The notes beneath the pieces were generated by a model. It worked only from the letters and a program-made list of their open reading frames with translations, made no database searches and had not been told where the DNA came from. Below, one piece after another: positions 23,013 to 35,394 of a DNA stretch of 64,000 nucleotides. The stretch spans positions 3,224,001-3,288,000 of the forward strand of contig JAHREC010000009.1 in assembly GCA_020081605.1 (NCBI GenBank). Reading direction: 5' to 3'. Both the position numbers and the translations under genes were made by a program. Every line of letters starts with the position of its first letter. Position 1 is the first letter of the stretch. This stretch comes from Albifimbria verrucaria. Its lineage: Eukaryota > Ascomycota > Sordariomycetes > Hypocreales > Stachybotryaceae.

Positions 23013-25171
23013 TGTTGAAGAATATCCACGTCCTAGGAGTCTCCGGTAGAATCTAGACACAAGTGATCGAGTTTATGTAGTGTTCTATATAATGATGGTG
23101 CAACCATCGTCCTGTCAGCTTCGACAATCGCGATGGTGGGAGGGACAGCTCAGTAATATGATATCTAGTGTCAACATCGCACTTGTGTTGTGGGGTCAAA
23201 GTATTTATACTATTTGGCATTGTAGTTTTCCAAGTATATACTCATATAAACTGATCGTTTACCTATTTTGTTAAGCTCAAGGTTTGTTTTGCTTTAATTT
23301 TGACCGAGTTCTGCTTGTTTATTTTAATATGTTCTGAATCTTATTCGTATTGATTTATCTGTTTTTTCCCTACTTAATCGGCTCAATTAGCTCTCATGAA
23401 CCTGTCAAGTAACTATGTTTATAGATTAGTCATAGAAATCAAGTTAAATAGACGCCCACGAGGGTATAATTAGCGTTCAAAGCAATGGCAGGCTTCACAG
23501 CTTCTATACTTGCGATGTTGAGGTGGCTATAAAGATCACTTTAAGCAAGTAAAGAAGCTGTGAAGCGCTCTCGAGGTCTAATTCAGTAAGTTTTGTATTG
23601 TAATCAGATTAAATACTGCAGTGGGTAGGCCAGGCCTATGATAGGTATTCTGACCGCATATACAACACTCAGCTGCATATATTTCTCTAATGTATAGTCA
23701 TTATAATTGATGCTCTAAGAGTAGAACATAATTAGTAAGTCTTTGAGTGCAGGGTTTACGCCATGAAGTTTATGGATAGGTGGCTACTGGTGTAAATGAG
23801 TATATAATAGCTTGGGTGCATTCATATTCCATGAACCTAGAAATGATTTCCATTAGTGCTAGTGTAAAAGTAAATAAGTATCTATATAAAGCGTTCATAA
23901 AGCTAAGTACCTATATTTATGACACTATTAGTCGTCAATGTCAACCACTACATAACCCCTGAATTTGGCCAAATCGCGCGCAATGTTATGCCTGTCGTGA
24001 GTGTCAGTGCAGATTGATGGTCACACCACCAAGTGAACCAAGCTTTATACTCCCGTGACAGGCTGACGAGCACGTCAAAGCAGCCTATTGGTCCCGTTTT
24101 CACTGAAAATGATACCGCAACGTAGCATACATGCCGGTTGTTGCAAACTTGGACGGCGATTGCGGCATGGGATGCGTTATCAAGCAAATAGGTCCTCCCA
24201 ATGATGCCTTCCAAATGGAACCGCCCACTCCGCAGCTGAAGGACTCTGTTACGAAGTTTTTGAAATGCTTGAAATTCTTGTGGCAAGTATTTTTGGTGCG
24301 ATCGAACATTGGACCCAAAAGAGCGAAGCATCCCAGTCATGCGTCAGAGCAAACAAAGCAGCATTGATGGCCCCCTCTTCCCACTGTCAGCCCTAATTTC
24401 ATCTCCAGATCTTACTTCCTGTCATTGTATTGGCATACCAGACCATGTTGGGCACAGAAAATTGAATCTAAACGCAAGATTCGCCGCAAAATCTGCTTAC
24501 CCCCGCCACTGTACAGGCCGCTGTCGCTCAGTGTCATCCAAGATGACTGCACTGTACTTATGCCCCTTTACCAGGTCTTACTCTAACGCGCACAAAAACA
24601 CCGTTGGATTTTAAAGATTCATGTGAGCTTGCATGCATGCTACGTGACAACTTATCATCTAGAAAGTGTTCGTGGTGACATGCTGCATGACCGGCATTGC
24701 TGTGCTGGAGATCCTGCATGGCCCCTTGGCCAGCATCGCCGGCAGTTGTGATTGCGGAATATCCAACCATGGCTATTCGTCTTTGATCTCCAAAATACCG
24801 CTGGCGAACAGATATGTCAAGATTGCTAAGCATCGACCTCGATCCGACGCCCGCCAAGCCTAAAGGCCTCCCGGAACAGCCGACAGACCCTTACTTCGAT
24901 GCTCTTGATCGCTCCTTTGGAGAGTTGCAGTCAATATGCAATCTGCCATGCTATTGAAAAGAGGGGTTTGATTCTCGGATGGATTCCTACCACCTTCCTT
25001 CTCGGTGGCTAATCTTCAGACGAAGCTCAGGAACATGGCAGGTCCTAGTTGGTCTCGATCGTATAAAGAATGCACAATGATTCACTACGTGGAGTAGATT
25101 TTCATTTATTAACGGGATCAGACAGTACTAAGAAGGGTTTATTCATCATATATATCTTCAAGCCTTACACA
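23013..25171. other. Long gene-free region
   Basis: About 2.1 kb. 23080-23940 is AT-rich without frames. 23948-24860 has moderate composition and overlapping short frames on both strands, none recognisable. 24870-25171 is the likely promoter of the subtilase. Confidence 0.45.
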
Positions 25172-28075
25172 ATGGTTGGTGGGCGATTGTTCACAGCGAT
25201 AATCGCTGCACTGTATATCGCACCCAGTGCCCATGCCTCCGAAGTACCCAAATCCAGGTCCATTACCATCACACCGAAAACTAGCAGAACAGGTGAAATA
25301 AAAGAAGAGCTAGGTCCCAAGACGGTTCCTCATGCCTATATTATTCAGCTCGACTCCAAGGTCTCGTCCAATGAGCCTCTTCATGCATTGCATGAGCGTT
25401 TTTATAAGCGTGCCGAAGAGGGAAAAATTGACTATAAGATCCGGCACGAGTTCAAAGACGCTTCTCTATTCTTTGGTCTTTCCATTGAGCTGAGAGACGG
25501 CGTTGAGAAAGATGTTCTCGAAAGGATTCCCGAAGTCAAGGGAGTTTGGCCGGTCTTGAGATCCCACGCCCAGGCCCCGTTGGTCTCCAAGGCCAAGACG
25601 TTAAAGGTTTCGAAGGTGCTGCCAACGGGTCAAAAACAATGTAATACGAGGCAAGGACTACAAACTCGACTTCAACCTCAAGTTGGCCGGTATTGATCGT
25701 CTTCACTCCCAGGAGTCAAGGGCAAAGGCGTCAAGATCGCAACTATTGATACTGGCATTGACTACAACCATGTTGCCCTTGGAGGCGGCTTTGGTCCAGG
25801 TAAAAGGTTACGTTTGGGAGAAATTACATCGATGATGGCCAGGGTGGCCCTGACGATCCGATTGCTACCTGTTCAGATGGTGGCCATGGAACCCATGTCG
25901 CCGGTGTGTCCATGTTCACATATCCATCTCTTGTGAGTCGCCACTAATTATCAATTCATTAGGCATAATAATTGGCGAAGATCCCGAGGATGAAGGGTTT
26001 GGCCTCCTGGGAGTAGCCCCGAAGCCTCTCTTGGGATGTATCGGGTGTTTGGCTGCACCGGTGGTGCTTACCTGGATACCATTATGAGCGCTTTCATTGA
26101 TGCCACCAATGACGGTGCAGATATTATTTCCATGTCTTTAGGTTTTCCAAGTGGTTTCGAAAGCGATGATCCATTTGCACAAGCCACATCGAATGCAAAA
26201 GATAGAGGCGTAGCTGTTATTGCAGCCGTCGGAAATGATGGAGCATTCATTCCCTTTTCAACCTCATCCCCGGCCATCGGCAAGGATGTGGTGGCTGTTG
26301 CCTCCGTTGATGCAGCCCGATATCCTACAACCTACAAGGTAGGTAGCAACCGTGGTGGAGAATGGCGATATGCCAGCCTTTGGCCGTTGGAAGGCGAGTT
26401 CACCGTCTACGTGCCGCCCACGCCCCGGAGGAAGATTGCCCATGGACTGGGCCGGAGGATTCTGTTCCTGAAATAGAGAAGAATGGCTGGGATATTGGGA
26501 AAACGCTGTTCATGCTTCGGCATACAGGCAGTGGATGCAATGTCAGAGCAAACCTTGAGAGTGCCCGTATCAGTGGCTACAAAGGAGTTCTCCTATGGAA
26601 GGACCATGAGGATGAGAACCCTTACTATAACAACTATTACGAGTCGGCGCCGCCATTTAATTCCATCTCCGTTGATCACATTGACGGCCCCAAACTGTTT
26701 GACGCTGTCACCGCGGATCCTCTGGGTTTCCGCCTCCGATTCAAGGACCGTCGCTTTTTGCCTGTCGACAGCCCCAGTGCAGGGTTTACTAGCAACTACT
26801 CTACCGCAGGAAATACGTGGGAGTTTAATGTTTTCAAGCCATTGCTGGCAGCACCGGGTCACCTCATCCTCAGCACCTGGCCTCTAGAGGCTGGCGGATA
26901 CGCCATTATATCTGGGACCTCGATGGGTAAGTGGTCGCCTCCAGATTCTGTGCCTGACAGCTTTTATCAGAAACAGCTAACTGCGGTATAGCAACTCCTT
27001 TTGTTGCCGGGTCTTACGCCCTCTTGAAGTCTGCTTATCCGAAGCTCAGAGTGGATCAAATAACCAACCTCTTCAGCACAACAGCCCAGCCTGCCAAGTG
27101 GTGGGGAAACACTGAAGTCATTCACTCCTTAAGCCATCAGGGCGCTGGCATGATCCACGCCTGGAATGCTTACAAGAGTGGTGTTGAATTCAAGCAAGGC
27201 GCCTTGGTGCTTCCAAGATCAGGAAAACCCACCCATCTCAACATCACCTTGACCAATACGCTCGGTCGGAGCAAGTCATTTAAGATCTCCCACCTTCCTG
27301 CGGGCATAAGACGTACAAAAACCTACTATGGGCTTGATCCGGTTCCAGGCATCCCAACGTTGCCGATTTACGCCAAGATAGATTTTGAAGCGACAACAGT
27401 CACATTAGCTGCAGGAGAAACGGCCGTGGTGTCGTTCGCCGTGACGCCGCCCCTGTAGAGGACCCGGCTTTGATTGCGCAGTATTCCGGCTTCATCAAAT
27501 TCACCTCGGGACGCGATACATACACTGTTCCTTACATAGGTCTCCCGTATAGCTACGATGACGTCCCCATCATATCGAGAGATGTCGTTCGGGGCGGCCA
27601 ATGGCCAGCCCTCACAGTGGGCTACGAAGGATACAATCCAGTGCCCGCTAAAAATGATGTGGTCGAGTATACACCGGACAACCATTGGGCGTATCTCTAT
27701 TATTACGCCTCTCAACCAACAGAGACGACGCGACTTGATCTTGTCGCTGCCAATACGACTTTTGAAGCCACGTATTACGGCTTCAACAGGTCTAATCACA
27801 TAGAAACGTCGACTCCTCCGTTGCCTATCGCTAATACCTTCGGAGGTGCTGAATCACTATTCTACATCTTAGAAGGAGGTCGGTATATGCCTTGGCTAGG
27901 AACAATCGCCTGGTCTATTGGATACCAAGCCCCCGAAGGAGAGTGGGCAGAATTGCCCGCAGGGGACTACCGACTCCTCCTCAGACTACTGCCGTTTGGG
28001 AAGGAATACGAAAATTCGAAGAATTGGGAGAGTTGGCTGAGCCCTGTGTTGAGATTGCCAGAGCCACTAGGATGA
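25172..28075 (+). CDS. Secreted subtilisin-like serine protease (S8, with PA-like insert)
   Basis: Extracellular subtilase of the large, Vpr/minor extracellular protease type. Parts in order: signal peptide (MVGGRLFTAIIAALYIAPSA), an inhibitor-I9-like propeptide (AYIIQLDS to VWPVL), catalytic Asp in ATIDTGIDYNH, catalytic His in GHGTHVAG followed by an intron near 25905-25963, oxyanion Asn in AAVGNDG, a PA-like insert (GVLLWKDHEDENPY), catalytic Ser in SGTSMATPFVAG, and a C-terminal Fn3-like region of about 350 residues. The Ser motif is split by an intron of about 68 nt (GTAAGT near 26925, ending before 26993). Frameshifts lie at 25634-25638 (A5), about 25711, 25801-25804 (A4) and 27450-27453 (C4), each repaired by one base; another is likely around 26350-26480. 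The catalytic triad is complete. Confidence 0.85.
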
Positions 28076-28668
28076 TTTGTTTGCACCGTTCGAGATGCAC
28101 GTACAAGTTCTTTATTAGTTGCAGTAACGTGAGAAAGAGTTTGGGCTGTTTGTTAACGGAAAAGGTCAGATACGCAACCTGCCACACCCCATAAGTAGCA
28201 AAATTAGGCTCAGGCCTTATGTTGGAGTTGGTGGAGTTGCATACCGTCCCCATGGGTGAGATGTTCACCATAGATAAGAATATACGTGGATCTTTCAGCA
28301 CGCTCCCTCCCCTAATCAGAGAACAGTCAGACCCTTGCCGTAGAAAGGCGTTGCATCCACCTTTCTCACACGGATGTTGGCTGAGGTTGGTGCTGACTCA
28401 CTGCGCCATTGAGTCAGACCGGCTGCTTGAGCCAATGTATTTTTAGATCCTTTCTGACGACGAACAAGAAAAACAAGACCCTTCCTCAAATTGGGCGCTT
28501 TCGTTTTTCGAATCTGGTAGCCTTAGTCTGCTGCCTTGATCCGGACATCTCCAGGAGTATCGGTGCTAGGAGGCGGGTCGTAGCCGCAGTACTGTTGGTA
28601 ACAAGGACGAGCCAGATTTCATCTATCAAATCCTTCGAGCATGCCATAACTGGAACAAAAAGCCAAAG
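28076..28668. other. Spacer between subtilase and F-box gene
   Basis: No supported reading frame on either strand. Both neighbours are on the plus strand, so this should hold the subtilase terminator and the F-box promoter. Confidence 0.4.
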
Positions 28669-30543
28669 ATGAGTACCATTCAAGGTGATGCCACGGATGG
28701 ATTGGTGTCTGGTCCAAATCAACATGAAGACACCCCGGATCTGGCCATACCACAGCACAGAAGCTATCTGCATTCCCTACCATCAGAGTTGTTCGATCTT
28801 ATTCTCGCCTATCTCAACAGATCCAACATCATTGCCCTAGGCCAATCCTGCACAGCATTTTACCACATGTTGCTGAGGGACGTATATCAGGAGGTGGTTG
28901 TTGGGCGCGGTGGTGCGCAAACTGCGCGAGCTGCCCATCGTCTCCTCACTATCAACCAGAAGAGAAGATTGGCAGCGGAAAGCACATTCAGATACCAACA
29001 AATAGAGCAGTATTGTACCGGCTTCAATGATGATATCAAGCCGAAATGTACAACCTTTGTGCGGAAATTGCACATCGAGATGCCAGCCAAGCGGTTTGGT
29101 CACACAATCACAAGATACATCGAGGAGCTCCTACAAAATCTGGATAATGTCGAAATTCTTATCACATCGCTGATGAGTCCGTAAGTAGCCGTCTACCAGC
29201 CGAATGACCTGTTTCTAAATTCTCTGGCCCTCTATACCAGAAGCTGACCTACTGGTTCTCAGATACATTGCCAGATGGATCTCCACCCAGAAGAAACTCA
29301 AGGCTCTCTTTTTGGATAGTCCACATACCACAGATCCTTCGGATGTAGCCATCCTAAGTGCTGTAACAAATCTGGAACATTTAAACTCGCGGGAGCCCAG
29401 ATATTGGTTTCGCTACATAGGTCTTCATTCCGAAACTCTTGAAACCATCGTCAGAAACTCTGCATCAACTCTACAAAGTCTCTGTACTTGTCCTTTGATC
29501 TTGGAAAATATAGGCAGCTCATTGGAGGGGAAATGAGCTTAACTGCCGCCGCCGCCACCACTGAGAAAACCATGTTTTCTGTTCTGGAATCATTATCCAT
29601 AGCCCCGGTCACAGATGTGGAATGCGAAATCAGCCCCAACCAGGTGGAAAAGATGCAGCGAGTCATTGATTTTGACAAGTTGAATGAGCTTATAGTTTCT
29701 GGGTTTGAGGATGACTCTAGGTTTTTCAGACAAATCTCGGCCGCCAACTTGCGTCATCTATGGGTATCCTTATCCCCAGAGCCATCCCCAGAAAAAGCCA
29801 AAATACGCCTTGAGAGCAGGTGCTCTTTTCTCTCTTCATTCAACAGCCTGGAAACTTTGGTACTGGACAATTACGGTAATCACAAGGAGAATCTAATCGC
29901 ATCGAATCACGAATTTGCAGATATCATAGTCGAGGCGATTCGAAAACACAGCAAGCTGAGAGTTTTGCGGATAACCTCCAAAAGAGAGAACTCTGTTGAT
30001 GTCCCATTTATGGGAGTAGAAGCTCTTAAATCAATAATTGCCGGATTGCCGAATCTACGAGTACTCCAATTTGCACCAGATTACAATGAGATTGTAAGTG
30101 ACCCTCGCCCGCCGCTATATGAGTCCATGCGGTTGCATATTTCCTCTGACATCTGCTAACCTCCGACTGGGGTAGGTTGAGATAAGCCAAGCCCTTGTCC
30201 ACGGAAGGAATCTAGAGTCCATTGAGTGCTGGGATAACCGCCGATGGATGGGGACCCGGTATATCGAATATGGCGTCGACGCGTCCCCCATCATCGTCAA
30301 GACATTTTTGAATTACTCGAGTCGGCCCAGGTGGGAAGACGAGTATCGGCTCAAAAGCGTCAAGTGCTACTGGGGTTTGAAATTGCATCGAGCTTCCCCA
30401 CCAACAATAGCAAGTGGCTGAATGGATCATTTGAAATGGCGAGCGATGATGGAACGCGCCGGGTGCAGTGCCGCGCGGTCCCTTGGGTGGAATCCAAGCG
30501 AGAGGTGGAGTTATGGGTCGAGAAAATCGGCGGATTATCATAA
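28669..30543 (+). CDS. F-box protein with leucine-rich C-terminal region
   Basis: Probably a substrate adaptor of an SCF ubiquitin ligase. The F-box is at residues 30-75 (LHSLPSELFDLILAYL, IIALGQSCTAFYHML). The rest has LRR-like helices and strands (NVEILITSL, LEHLNSRE, LNELIVSGF, LRHLWVSL, LVLDNYG, LRVLRITS, LRVLQFAP). Intron 1 starts GTAAGT near 29180 and ends at a TTCTCAG before ATACATTGCC. Intron 2 lies between DYNEI and VEISQAL (about 30094 to 30175). Frameshifts occur near 29490 and in G4 at 30372-30375; with one G added the protein ends at TAA 30541-30543 after VELWVEKIGGLS. The substrate is unknown. Confidence 0.8.
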
Positions 30544-31157
30544 GCAGATATTAGGTGGTCCAAAAGAGATTTAATTCTTGTACAGAAGTGAGCCTCAAGG
30601 TCAAATCGCCTATATCTATGACGACTTGGTTGGTGTTTAGAGTTGGATGGGCCCATGTTTGAACCTGGGCTATTTATTCACAACGTCAGTACGCTAAAAA
30701 ATCGATAACCAGCCAATTAGCACGGGAAGGTGAAATGACTGGATCAACTCGGCTCTACATAGTTATCTATCAATTCTACAGTAATAATCACCGATCGAGT
30801 TGATGACTAGATGATTTCGACTATCTTCGACCTAGATGCCTCCCTGAATATATTCCTCAGTTAAAATCCATATGAGAAAGGTGGATGCGAGGCTTTGCTA
30901 CGGCAAGGGTCTGGCTATTCTCTGATTAGTTGACTGAATAGAAGAACCCAAGTAAAGAACTGATTGGAAAGGATCTTACTTCCCTTAGCAAATTGTATAT
31001 ATGTAGTTATACTCTTGCCATCGTCGCACGAAATACTGCGTACTAAGATATCATGACGTCTTTGCCAATACGACCCCGAGCCATTATACTCGTCCCTTCC
31101 ATCATTCTCCTCTTCCACCACGGGTATGCTAATTCTGCTTCCATTAGCTTGCAATAA
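30544..31157. other. Convergent spacer
   Basis: Between the 3' ends of the F-box gene and the protease-fusion gene. No frame of note. Confidence 0.4.
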
Positions 31158-33613
31158 TTATAGAGAAGATTCCATTGGTAGATTCTGCATAGCATTTTCA
31201 TTATTTGCATCGTCGATTTCATTTCCAGCTTGGCTAGCCTGCCCTCCAATCGTCTCGAGGCCGAGTGCGCGAGCTGCTGCACGACCAAGGATAATCTTAG
31301 AGAAGGGGTAATGAGATTGAAATACTAGGAGAGACAGCTGGGTGGCTTTGATGGGAGACTTCGACGCCATCGGTTCCATATCGGTCACCACTAACTCTAC
31401 AAACATTGTAGGTCTTATAACCCCTTGGGGCGATTCTCTTGGTTGCTTCTCGTTTGGAGGCAGAGGAATGGGAGTAAGATTTAGCTCCTTAGTCAATTTG
31501 GCATCGATTAGGCCAAAGTCGTGCTCAAGACAGAACTGAACACGGATATCAACGCTGCCTTGGCCGGACTGAACCACGATTCTCTTAGTCTCACCAGATT
31601 CCTTGTGGAATCTGCCTCTCGACGAAGAAAAGGGCCCTGAGACCGGTAGCCCGGTAAGATCAACACTGTAGAAATCAGTAATCTTGGATGACTTTTCAGA
31701 AGAGGTATCTGTTGATGCACTTGCTGGCGCCCAGACGGGTGGTGGTCTTCGTCCAGTAGCCCAGCTGGGTTTGTCGAATGTCGGCATTAAAAATTCTGGC
31801 ATTAAAAAGTCTGACATAAAGAAGTTTGCGAGGTAAGGCGCGCTGAAGAGATGCTGAAGACCTGCGTTGTCATGAGAAGTTGGCTGTTGCAGCTGCCTTG
31901 ATGTTACTTCAGGACCGCACGAGATAGCCTGTGTCTGCAATGCTTCGGGATTATGCGAATAGCCCAAGCCAGAGTGGGAGTTTGTGGCGGTATTACCACG
32001 AAAGTTCTGTATGGCCGGGAACTCAAGCTTACTCTGCTTGTCATTTGAGGCAGAGGTCGTGGCTGTTTGGGTAGGTTTGGCCATGATTTCAGTTATATCA
32101 TCAGGCCAGGAACGAGGATGGGTGTCAGAGACAGGATCCTGAAGTGAATGAAGTTCTTTGCCTATCTCTTTGGATTGAGCCATAATGTCTCGAAGTATCT
32201 GATCTGCTGAGATAATAAACGCGAGCTGAACCTCGGTACTTGCTGCCACGATGAAACCACAAATTTGATTTGTATTCGTGTTTATAACAGCAGATCCACA
32301 GTCCCCTCGGCGATAGGACCGGCGAGCTGGACAGGGTACAAACGAGTAAAATTCATGGCATATGGAAGTCGCATGAGTGTCGGTCGCCCGTACAGCGAAC
32401 CATCCAACAAGCCGCCAGATGGTGTTGTGACTGAAATTGGGATACTGTCCTTCTCTATGGGGCCAACATCATTAATTGATATGCAGCGAAGCGTCTCATG
32501 AAAACTTAGGCCATCGATGATGGGAATGAGGACATAATCGTGATCGATCGAGAACATCTGAAAACATTCGGTTTTATGACCGGAAGACGTCAACGAGGGT
32601 AGTTGAGCATTGTCTTCGAGTTCAAACTGGCTGCTAGAAGAGCTGGCTTGAGTAATATCACCCGAAATGCTTTCGGAGTTTTCCCAATTGAGGGGCTCAG
32701 AGGTATGATCTGGCGGTGTGGCGCTTCCAACTCTTAGCCCGTCAGAGCCGCAGTCGGATCCTGAGTCTTCCATGCTCAAATCTTGCGCAGTCTCTTCTGG
32801 TAAACGTCGCATGAATATATGAGCTGGGGCGAGGAGGAAGTATTTGCTATCCAGCTCCACGGCACATGTAATTGTACCGAACCTTGGAGACTCCTCTCCA
32901 TCATTCTTTGCCATGATTGTAAGATATGAAGCCGTCCGATCATGGCTGGGTTCCTCTTCGCCCCTTGTCGCAACTTCCCACAGCTCAAAACTGGTAGTTT
33001 CATAAACGAGGTTCATTTTCTTGTTCTCTTTGTCAAAAGTTCCTCCCATCAGGGCAATGTTCGGTGCCCGCGGCGGCCAGTCCCAGTGACCCAATTTCAA
33101 TCCGGGGTACTGCTGTAGTTGGCACCGTCGTCTAATGTGCTTCAACGCGATTTTTCGGTTTGTCTTCGTTGAACCTGCCAGCATCACATATATATTACTC
33201 CCATCGAGCCACTTTCCACGAAGAAAAATGTCAATGAGGATGGTGACAGACCGCGGAATGGATGAGCATCGGGACATGCCCTCCATGACTGTTTCCAGAA
33301 TTTCTCGAAATGGATTTTCGGTTGGATCCTTTATCTCCCAGCACTCCAATCCATTTATAGTCCCTAGGCAGTCACCAGCATATTGCGCTACGTTGGTAAC
33401 GAACTGATGTTCTTTCCGAAGAATTTTCATTATGTAGGCATGAAGAGCATTTTGAGCGGAAATATTCAGAATCAGTGTAGAGCACAAAGTCAACCGCTGG
33501 GAGCCTGGTTTTAATCTGAGGCGGGGTTCAATATTGAACCTTATACTCAGCTGAACGTGGTGGCGGCTGAGTTGCAATATGCCAGCCTCTTTCGGTCTTA
33601 CACTGCCTAGCAT
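31158..33613 (-). CDS. Chymotrypsin-like protease with C-terminal retropepsin-like domain
   Basis: One gene interrupted only by a missing base in a four-base run at 32303-32306. The N-terminal 200 residues are unassigned. Then comes a chymotrypsin-fold-like order: a His segment (YFLLAPAHIF), an Asp segment (SIDHDYVLIPI) and, once the frame is restored, a GDCGSAV active-site segment followed by ICGFIVAASTE. In the G-D-x-G position the residue is Cys, so the nucleophile would be Cys rather than Ser. The C-terminal half has a disordered Ser/Pro/Gln-rich part (SDFLMPEFLMPTF), then a beta-rich block (VDIRVQFCLEHDFGLIDAKL to KIILGRAAARALGLE). This resembles a retropepsin-like fold without its catalytic DTG. 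About 810 residues in all. The ATG at 33613 is 149 bases from a divergent gene. The fold assignment is from motif order, not from a search. Confidence 0.62.
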
Positions 33614-33762
33614 CCCTCATCTCAATACTCGAAGATCCGCCTCGCAGCATCATCTGTTTGCACTTAGAAATACAAAGAAGTCGCTTTGATGTCAAAGCTC
33701 TGAGACTCTTAGGCCCTAGTCAATTTACACATCCGCCGTTCATCCACAAGCATTCTGCCAAG
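33614..33762. promoter_or_regulatory. Short bidirectional promoter region
   Basis: 149 bases separate the start codons of two divergent genes (protease fusion and membrane-anchored protein). No specific binding motif was identified; the role follows from the arrangement. Confidence 0.4.
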
Positions 33763-34835
33763 ATGGCAACTTCTTCAGCTGAATATACATCGCCGACGAC
33801 ACAGCTGAATCATATTTGCTTTCCAATAACGGAAGTGGACCTGCGAAAAGTTGCGAATACTTTCTGGGCAAACCATCAGCAGTCAAGTAGCTACGTTCCC
33901 ATGTCACTTGAGCCATATTCTAAATACTATACCGACCAATGCAAAATGGCATATCATTCGCTTGCGACGAAGCTGTACTTCCCTAAGCATACCGATATCT
34001 TAGAGGTGGTCCAACTCATAAAGCAAGGATTAGCACGACATCGAGTCGCACAAGAAGTTGAGAGTCTATTTCCTGATATCTCACTGGATGCCCGTGTTAA
34101 TCCAGGGAAATTTATTGAAGGAGTTATTAATCTCGCGACGCGTCTGCTCCTGATGACAGATGTAGGAGAGCCTGCTAGGAATAGAGCTTGGACAGGTCGA
34201 GCTTTCAGAGTATGGGATCAAGGAACCATCCATGACTTCACGAGGAACATCTTCATCATACAAAGAACGGATCGTCATGATGGAATCCAATTGGATACGG
34301 ACTTTAATGCTCGTAACCTCGATGTTATTGGAGGGTTTAAGGTTGAGTTAACTAATAACCTCCTTGATCATTTGGAGGTGGTCGATATCGAGGAGAGACT
34401 ACAGTCATGGTCTTTCACCATGCTTCCTTTCTTAAAAACCAGGAGTATCCACTATTTCCCGATAAGTTTATTTACGAAACACTACAGACACTCGCATTGC
34501 TTTTCCCGCAGAATAAATGGTATAAGGAAACGAGAGTATGGTACCGCAAATACTTCGAGTTATCCATCCCAGACGCAGATCCTGCCATTCTTAACTGCGG
34601 ACCCTTGAAGCTGACTAACATCGATGGATACCATTATTGGCACAATCGGCTTGTGCGTTTGAAGCAGCTATTCGACCAGGCGAAGCCCAGGACTCTGCGT
34701 CAGTGGTGGAATGATCGGAGAGAAGGCACCCAATGGTACGCATTGTGGGTTGCTGTCGGCTTCACGATCTTCTTCGGGCTTATCCAAAGTATTGAAGGGG
34801 CGATGCAGGTTTATAAGGCTTTTCACCCCGGCTAA
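33763..34835 (+). CDS. Conserved fungal protein with C-terminal transmembrane helix
   Basis: Function unknown. The body (about 320 residues) contains YTDQCKMAYHSLATKLYFPK, NLATRLLLMTDVGE and LDVIGGFKVELTNNLLDHLE, then VFHHASFLKNQEYPLF. The C-terminus has one membrane span (WYALWVAVGFTIFFGLIQSI) and a short tail. The start is the ATG opening MATSSAEYTSPTTQ; the open frame further upstream begins with TTG only. A single missing base near 34394-34406 joins the two halves. It is divergent from the protease-fusion gene with 149 bases between start codons, so the two may be co-expressed. Proteins of this architecture recur in fungal accessory regions; no catalytic motif was recognised. Confidence 0.62.
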
Positions 34836-35394
34836 AGCCCATAGCGCTATCTTAGGCAAAGGGTACGAGTACCAGGCGAGGCTACCCATCTTCACTGTCT
34901 GCATTATACGTAATTTGCCATAAGTCACTTTTCTAATGACCCGAAATTGAACACACCTTTCACTATATTTCATATCATGTATGGTGAGAGTTAGTAATGT
35001 TAGTCCACATAGAGGTCTAGGATATTTACATCAACTATGAAATAATACTGAGAAAGAACTTCTAGGTCAGTATTCCACGAGTTCATAAGTCACTTAGAGG
35101 TGGATGTTAATATTTTTAGAAATCAATACTGTGTGATATACATTTTCATACACTCCTTGATTAAGAACATATAGAATCAAAGTCAAGAGTTAGTTGAGGA
35201 GGAAGATAAAGGAAGCCATAAATCGGACTTGTATAAAAAAAGTGCCTCAAAATTTTGCACAACCGTCTCTGCATACTTTTGGCTGCACTAAAAGCTTACA
35301 TATTGGACCTGGTAAAGTGTTTATTTCAACAGTAGCTTATTTATTTATAATTATTACTCTTATTCGAAGCGAGTAGCCGCCATATGATTCCATT
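34836..35394. other. Convergent spacer, AT-leaning
   Basis: No reading frame of note. 35000-35380 is AT-rich and ends just downstream of the CFEM-like gene. Confidence 0.4.

Noticed and set aside
23948..24340. 130-codon minus-strand frame
   Set aside because: Overlaps open frames on the other strand and shows no protein character.
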